Assembly (NCBI RefSeq): GCF_029873635.1 | Contig: NC_080418.1 | Location: 149,785,748 to 149,849,747, forward strand | DNA from: Malania oleifera | Taxonomy: Eukaryota > Streptophyta > Magnoliopsida > Santalales > Ximeniaceae | Length of the DNA: 64,000 nt | Direction: 5' to 3' | In this document: piece after piece, positions 57,346 through 64,000 of the stretch | Position numbering within the stretch: the first letter of the stretch is position 1 | Layout of the letters: every line of letters begins with the position of its first letter | Program-made: the position numbers and the translations under genes | Notes under the pieces: model-generated | Databases searched by the model: none | What the model saw: only the letters and a program-made list of their open reading frames with translations | Told to the model about the DNA's origin: nothing

Positions 57346-58370
57346 TGATGGGGGATGCACCTTATTTGACTCCCCCTAAAAAACTATAGACAAAACTCGC
57401 ACTCAGAATACTGCTCATATAATGTTGCATGTAATAAAAATCAGACTCCGCATACAACATGCCTCATATACTCATATATATAGTGGCTTAATTGAAATAT
57501 TGAAAGTAGATAAAGAAGGTTTTGTATTAAGGACAAAAGATTTAAAGGGCCTCTTCTTAGTACCCATATATTTAAGCTAAAGCATAGTGTTTGTATGATT
57601 TACATGTTTAAATATTATATATATTTTATCAAGCCATAGCTACATAATTTGGTTACTCACAACATAAAATTACTGTATTATTTTCCTTTTCCATTATATA
57701 TAATCATCTTCTTTCTCTTTTTTCTTTTTCTTTTTCTTTTTATAATGGAAGATCCAATCATGGTTCCAGTTTGATAGGTGATTAATTAGTTTTATATATA
57801 TGATGAAAGGCTACCTTAATTTTTCACCACAAAATTAATTATATTTATATTGTTTTCAAGGATATCCATACAAAAATAAATAAATAAAAAATAAGGGGTG
57901 TTGTCATGTTCCAACCATCCATTCCTTAATTGTTTTGGTCATTGGATTTGTCTGTCCAAGGAAAAATAATTTTCTATTTTCATCTTCATTCCTAGCTACT
58001 TTTATTTTTTATTTTTGTCAAAAAATAAAATGATCCACTTGTTATAATTTATAGTTAAAAAAGGAGAACATAGAAACATTCTAAGGTTATTTTCCAACTT
58101 ATGGTACAAAGAATTAAAATGTGTTTTACATTTAGAATTTTCCTTTTTCATTTGAAAAAAGTTCAAGCACGAACACGGGATCTCAATTTTCCTTCTTCAG
58201 GGTAAATTTTTCTAAAAAATAAAATATTTTTTTTCACAGCTAAACTTCACTTACGTGTATTATTAGTTTCAACAACTTTCATTTCTTTTTTAAATTTAAT
58301 TTTCCTTTGTTAAAGAAGGATGCAAGCTAGAAGGACTTGGATAAGATATTCTCCACTTCGATAGGAGAAG
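57346..58370. other. AT-rich intergenic DNA
   Basis: No coding frame, RNA gene or repeat border is recognised. Confidence 0.5.
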
Positions 58371-58375
58371 CAGTG

Positions 58376-58765
58376 TGTCACGGACTCCCAAAATGGGACT
58401 CAAGTAAGGGTCGTGTGGCACTTGTTGAGAGCTCTCCCTCGACAAGTCAGCCAAGTCTCACACGTTCAAGCTTGCAATCACGAGCACCTGATGAGTCTCA
58501 ATACTCAAGAAAACCAAGGAACAATAGGATATCACACGAGCAATATATTCTTATACACCGAATAAGACTATAACAATCAGAGACATCACAATCCAAGGCA
58601 ACAAAACACCACAATGAAAAGGACTACTTGTATTATTCAACTACAAGAGAATAATCATACAAACGATAACACGGATAATCATATATTCATTCCAAATCCC
58701 TAGAGAATACAATTATAGCAGTATCTCACTCCCCCTTTTCCTCATTACATTGTCACTCCCTAACA
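58376..58765 (-). repeat. 3' LTR of the Galadriel-like element
   Basis: Begins TGTCACGGACTCCC and ends CCCTAACA. It matches the visible part of 63697-64000 with a few percent difference. Confidence 0.9.
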
Positions 58766-58799
58766 TCCTCCCCCACTCATTTTATCGACGTCCTCGTCG

Positions 58800-61700
58800 A
58801 TGTGTTGTAGAAGGGCTTCGCACTCTACTGATGTCGAAGTAGATGTCGTTTGACTACAAATTTCTGAATTTTTCAATCTTCTGTATGGCATGCTGAAGGT
58901 TTTCTGTCTTTTCCCAACTATTCTCTTCTTCCCCCAGCCCCAACCACTGAACCAGAAATTGTTGTTGTTGACGACCATCTACATTGACAACTCTGTTTGC
59001 AATGATCTCCTGGACTTCCTTGTTGACAGGCTGCCTTCTGGAAATTGTTGATCTCCTTGACTTTTGTCAATGCGGATCTGCTGCATCGGTGTAGAATGAT
59101 TTTAAATTGCTTACGTGAAACACGAGATGGACTGGACGTTTGTGGCTTTTCATCCACTCGGGTTGCTCAAGCCGATGAGATGCATGTCCCACCTTCTCGA
59201 TCACTCTGATTGGACCTTCGTAACGGCCTAACAGCATTTTATCCTTGCCGTGAAGAAATTGAAATGTCTTTGGTGGCACTTTTACAAGAACCAGATCTCC
59301 AACTTCAAATTGTTGTGATCGTCTCCCTTTGTCAGCCCATTTCTTCATGCGCTTCGATGCTTTTTATAACTGAGCTTGAGTGACTTCGATGTTTTGCAAC
59401 CAATTTTTCATGAATTGGTATGCTTTCAGGTAATTTCCTTTGTATGGACTATCTAGAGTGTGCGGGAGAGTTGGTTGTTGACCTGTCACAATCTCAAAAG
59501 GGCTTTTATTAGTCGTAGAAGATTTCATAGAGTTAATATAGAATTGTGCCGTGTCCAGTAAAGTAACCCAATTCTTCTGATTGGAGTGAACAAAATGTCG
59601 CAAGTATTCTTCCTGCATTCCATTAAAACGTTCGGTCTGACCATCTGTCTGTGGGTGATAGCTGGTGGACAGATTAAGGTTTGAACCCATCAAACGAAAG
59701 AGTTCACCCCAAAATCCCCCTGTGAATCTAACATCCCTATCATTGATTAGGCTTTCTGGAACACCCCAATATTTCACCACATGCTTGAAGAATAGCTGAG
59801 ATGTCTTCTCTGCTGAACATGGCTTTGAGACTGGTATGAAAATAGCATACTTAGAGAATCGGTCAATCACCACAAAAATTGTGTCATACTCCTCTACTTT
59901 TGGCAACGAGGAAATGAAGTCCAAAGAGACACTCTCCCATAGCCTGGCAGGCACTAACAATGGCTCCAATAAACCTGAGGTCTTCTTTCTTTCTACCTTG
60001 TATTGTTGACAGATCAAGCACGTTTTGGTATAACTCATCACATTATCTTGCATATTCAGCCAATAGTACCCCTGTGTAATCAATGCCTAAGTTCTTTGCC
60101 ATCCCAGATGACCAGCCCACAACGTATCATGGCACTCCTTTAGTAAGGTTTTCCTCAAGTTTCTAGCGTTGGGCACATAGACTCCTGCCTTTAGTCATTA
60201 TTAGTCCATCTTCTACCCAGAATTGTCGTGTCTTCCCTTCTTCTATTAGTTTGCTCAGTGACTGCGCCTGTTGGTCTGCCTGTTGGTCTGTACTTAAATG
60301 TTCCCTGATAAGATTCTTCAAAGGTAACACCACCCTACTAGTTGATAGATGACTGATGAGTTTCAATGTTGCCAATTCGGTTTTTCTACTTAAAGCATCA
60401 GCCACTTCATTCGTCTTCCCTACTTTATATTCAAAATCAAAATTAAATTCAGCTAGCTTCTCCTGCCAATGGGCTTGTTTTGACTTTAGTCCAAGTTGTG
60501 ACAAAAAGTGAGTAACTGCCACATTATCGGTTTTCACCACAAATTTGGACCCCAGGAGATAGTGCCTCCACACCCGAAGACAATGTACCACTGCAAGAAG
60601 CTCCTTTTCCTATGCTGTATAGTTTCGTTCAGCACCCGATAACTTTCTACTTTCAAAAGCAACTGGATGCCCTTCCTACAAAAGAACTCTCCCCTAATAA
60701 AAAGTCTGAGGCATCTACTTGCACTTCAAACGGTTTTGTCACATCAGGAAGGATTAGCATAGGATCTCCTACAATCTTTTCCTTTAATTCAATGAATGCT
60801 GATTGGCACTCTTCTGACTACCCCCATGGTATCCCCTTCCTCAGTAAATTTGTTAACAATACAACTCTTTTGGAGTACCCCTCTATAAACTTTCGATAGT
60901 AGTTGGTTAGACCTAAGAAAGATCTCAGTTCTCTAACGGATGTAGGTGTTCGCCACTTCTTAATAGTTTTTACTTTAGCTGAATCCATCCATATCTGGCC
61001 CTCCTCAATGATATGCCCCAAGAATTTAATAAGCTTTTGAGCAAAAGCACACTTCTCCGCTTTTACATATAACTGATTTTCTTTGAGTTTTTGAAAAACC
61101 TTTTGAAGATGATCTTTATGTTCTTCTAAGGATGCTCTTAAAACCATTATGTCATCAAGGTAAACAACCACAAACTGATCAAGGTAGTCCTGAAAAACCT
61201 GATTCATTAGAGAACAAAAGGTAGCGGGTGCATTTGTTAGCCCAAAAGGCATGACAAGGAATTCTTCGGTTCATCTCCCTCAACAATGCGCACTTGATGA
61301 TATCCCGACCTCAAGTCCAGTTTCATGAAATATCTAACTGTACTTAACTGGTCAAAAATATTAGCAATCAGTGGAATAGGATACTTGTTGCGCATCGTCA
61401 CCTTATTAAGAGCCCGATAATCTACACACAAGCGCAAACTACCATCTTATTTCTTTTGAAATAACACTAGGGCTCTAAAAGGTGCTTTTGAAGGACGGAT
61501 GAACCCTGCTGCAATAAGATCATTCAGTTGCCTTCTAAGTTCAGCTAACTCTGGCGGCGCCATTCGATAAGGGGCACGTGCTGGCGGCTTTATTCCTGGA
61601 AAAAGTTCAATTTCGTGGTCAATCTTTCGTTGAGGTGGTAAAACCCTCGGTAGCTGTTCCAGGATCACCTCCTTGAACTCTTCTAAAACTTCCTTATTCT

Positions 61701-63665
61701 CGAGTGGATATTTCCCTACCTCTGCATCTTCTGAGACTATCGGTAGAACCATGAAAAAAGATTCTCCCCTTTTTACTCCATTTTTGAATTGGAAGGCTGA
61801 AAGCAACTTCCTCTCATCAAAATTGTTGTAGGCTGCGGGGACCGCACAAGGTACACTTCCCATTATCACAAGACAATCCGCAACTGGGATCGGCATTGAG
61901 CGTGTCACTTTAAGAAAATCCATCCCCAATACCACATCAAAGTCGTTAAGGGGTGCCACAGTGAAATCAATTGTTCCAGACCATGATCCCATTTGGCATG
62001 CCACTTTAGGTGCCACCCCCACCGTGGTTAACACTTGAAAATTCACTACTTTTAACTTGCCCACATCCTTATCTACTTGCAATTCTAACTGTTGAGCTTC
62101 AGAATCAGCAATGAAATTATGGGTGGCCCTTGTATCAATCATGGCCTTATTTTTCTTTCCATTCAAAAGTAGATCAACGTACATTAGTCCCTTCTCCTGA
62201 GACTTGTTGTTAATTACTTGATGCTCTAATGCCCCCAAAAATCTCAATGCTCCCACCATATTCAGTTGTTCTTCTAGGGTTGTTGTCGGGGTTTCAGTTT
62301 CCCCTCGAAGGGCCTTTATAGCATTCAAAGCCTTACGTTTAGGGCACTCCGCCACTCGATGTGGTCCCATGCAAAGAAAATAAGAGATCGGTCGACGCTC
62401 TCTACCCCCTGTTCGTCCACCCCTCCACTCCTTAACCATGGGCGCTCTTTTATCTTTCCAAGAACTATTTGTCTCCCTATCCCTTCCCCCATTTGTGGGC
62501 TTATACACTTTACTGGGCTTGGAATCATTATTGGCGGACGTAGGGAAATTTCACTTCCCAGAATTATCTAAAAAATCATCCAACCGTTTGGCAGCAGTGA
62601 GGGCAAAAGAGAGATCACCAGCACCCTTCCGACACAATTCATTCCTTGGCCATGTCTTCAAACCCCAGAAGAAAATGAATTAGTTTGCCTAATTCGGTCA
62701 TGTCTATAATGTCCAACATAAAGGCTTGGTATTCTCGTACATAGCTCCTTATTGAGTCGGTCTGTTGCAATTCCATTACTTTGCACTTTGCTATGTACTC
62801 CACATTTTTGGGATAGAATTGAGTCTTCAACGCCTGTTTCAATCCCTCCCATGTGTTGATAACACATCTATTGTGCTAAATATCATTCCATTTAGTTCTC
62901 CACCACACTTTTGCATCCCCTACCAGGTATACCGTTGCCAAATTTACCTGGTCCACTTCTAGATCCACTCGTGAGCACGTGAAGTAGTGCTCCATATCAA
63001 AGAAGAAATTACCCAACTCCTTGGCATCTCGCGTACCCCCAAAACTTTTAGGTTCCGGTACCTTCAATCGAAAACTCTCAATTGGATCTGCAACCGACCT
63101 TCGAGTTATCTGTGCCATTGCATTCACTTTCACAGTGATCTCTTGTAAATCCCTCTGGACTTGGACCACCGCATTTTGGACATTGCCCATCTCCTTCAAA
63201 TCTTCCTCCAAAGCAGTAATGGACTCCTTAACATCTTCTGCAAGGAAATCAAAATTATCCGTTAGCTCCCGTAAGGAGGCCTCAAGCTCTATTGGCTCTC
63301 CCCGTTGGGACGAAAGAGATGGCAATATGCCCTCAATATGTTCCAGCCTACTCTCAAAGGCTTCCAACTGCTCGATACTCTTCTAGAAGGCCTCAAGCTC
63401 TCTTGGCCGTTTCTCCAGGGATTTCACATGTGGAATGAATTTTTCAAGTTCCTTAAGTCTCTCTACAACTTTTGATACCCCATAGAGATTTTCTCTAGGG
63501 TTTTCTTCAGCGGCCTTAAGCTCTGTTGGCACGCTTTTCTCTTTTATCAATTTTGCCACCAACCCTTGGAGTTCACCGCACGTTCTCTCCAGGGTTACAA
63601 GTTTCGTCTCAAGCGCCTCAATGCGCTCCACTTTTCCTGACTTGTTTCTCATATTACCACTCATG
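58800..63665 (-). pseudogene. gag-pol remains of the Galadriel-like element
   Basis: Approximate regions: gag 62640-63665, with a long heptad-rich N-terminal part; protease 61900-62220; reverse transcriptase 60900-61600; RNase H 60160-60900, with TDNVAVTHFLSQ; integrase 59360-60110; linker and chromodomain-like end 58860-59350. Broken several times. Confidence 0.85.
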
Positions 63666-63696
63666 GTGCTCGCACACACTGTGCTCTGATACCAAT

Positions 63697-64000
63697 TGTC
63701 ACAGACCCCTAAAATAGGACTCAAGTAAGGGTCGTGTGGCACTCATTGAGAGCTCTCCCTCAACAAGTCAGCCAAGTCTCACACGTTCAAGCCTAAAATC
63801 ACAAGCACCTGGTGAGTCTCAATACTCAAGAAAACCAAGGAACAATAGGATATCACACGAGCAATATATTCCTATACACTGAATAAGACTATAACAATCA
63901 GAGACATCACATACCAAGGCAAAAAAACACCACAATGAAAAGGACTACTTGTATTATTCAACTACAAAAGAATAATCATACAAACGATAACATAGATAAT
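63697..64000 (-). repeat. 5' LTR of the Galadriel-like element, partial
   Basis: Begins TGTCACAGACCCC. The window ends before the outer border, expected near 64087. Confidence 0.88.

Larger units (their letters stand above)
58376..64000 (-). mobile_element. Ty3/Gypsy chromovirus, Galadriel-like, broken, cut by the window end
   Basis: The left (3') LTR is 58376-58765. The right (5') LTR begins at 63697 and runs off the window; 304 of about 390 bases are visible. The primer binding site TTGGTATCAGAGC on the minus strand (63683-63695) matches initiator tRNA-Met exactly, and a polypurine tract GAGTGGGGGAGGA lies at 58766-58778. A coiled-coil gag, protease, RT, RNase H, integrase (YHPQTDGQTERFNG) and a chromodomain-like end (FLVQWLGLGEEENSWE) occur in order. 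The lineage call rests on the short LTRs, the separate gag and the chromodomain type and is tentative. Broken several times. The left flank is CAGTG (58371-58375); the right flank is outside the window. Confidence 0.88.

Overview
This is a window of eudicot plant nuclear DNA. It is AT-rich and intron-bearing, and is dominated by nested LTR retrotransposons. Three host genes are visible: a chloroplast Rieske oxygenase, a Golgi-type glycosyltransferase-like protein and a LOG cytokinin-activating enzyme. Together with plant-type Tat, Tekay/Del, Galadriel-like and Tork-like elements they place the sequence in a flowering plant. The species cannot be told from the sequence alone.

Layout: 1-5144 is AT-rich intergenic DNA holding a complete 661-bp TRIM element (2186-2846, 5-bp target duplication) and a tRNA-derived SINE candidate near 4355. 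5150-14909 is a very young Ty3/Gypsy element of the Tat lineage on the minus strand, with 433-bp LTRs that differ at one visible position. It carries a long intact gag-protease-RT-RNase H frame, a decayed integrase zone, tandem repeats, and a separate plus-strand (antisense) coding unit with its own TATA box. 15333-34270 is a nest of Tekay/Del-type chromovirus sequence: a broken element with both LTRs (16150-24944) inserted in an older LTR fragment, two solo LTRs with exact target duplications (27292-29871 and 30056-32604), and at least three more LTR fragments.

34823-45481 is a PTC52-like gene (plus strand, seven exons). Its 7.8-kb first intron holds a 5'-truncated RTE LINE into which a Tork-like Ty1/Copia element (37150-42329) has inserted. 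The junction of exons 3 and 4 lacks a usable donor, so this copy may be damaged. 49185-50849 is an intronless coding sequence for a type II membrane protein related to O-fucosyltransferases; the start of the gene has been tandemly duplicated upstream. 51927-56059 is a complete seven-exon LOG gene on the minus strand, tail-to-tail with the glycosyltransferase. 56060-58375 is intergenic with an RTE LINE fragment. 58376-64000 is a broken Galadriel-like chromovirus cut by the window edge.

The host genes belong to separate pathways (plastid tetrapyrrole/translocon redox chemistry, Golgi glycosylation, cytokinin activation) and show no sign of working together. The strongest unexplained signals are the array of palindromic TCGTCGACGA motifs shared by unrelated Gypsy and Copia LTRs at the same place in U3, the antisense transcription unit and alternating palindromes of the Tat element, and the duplicated 5' end of the glycosyltransferase gene.
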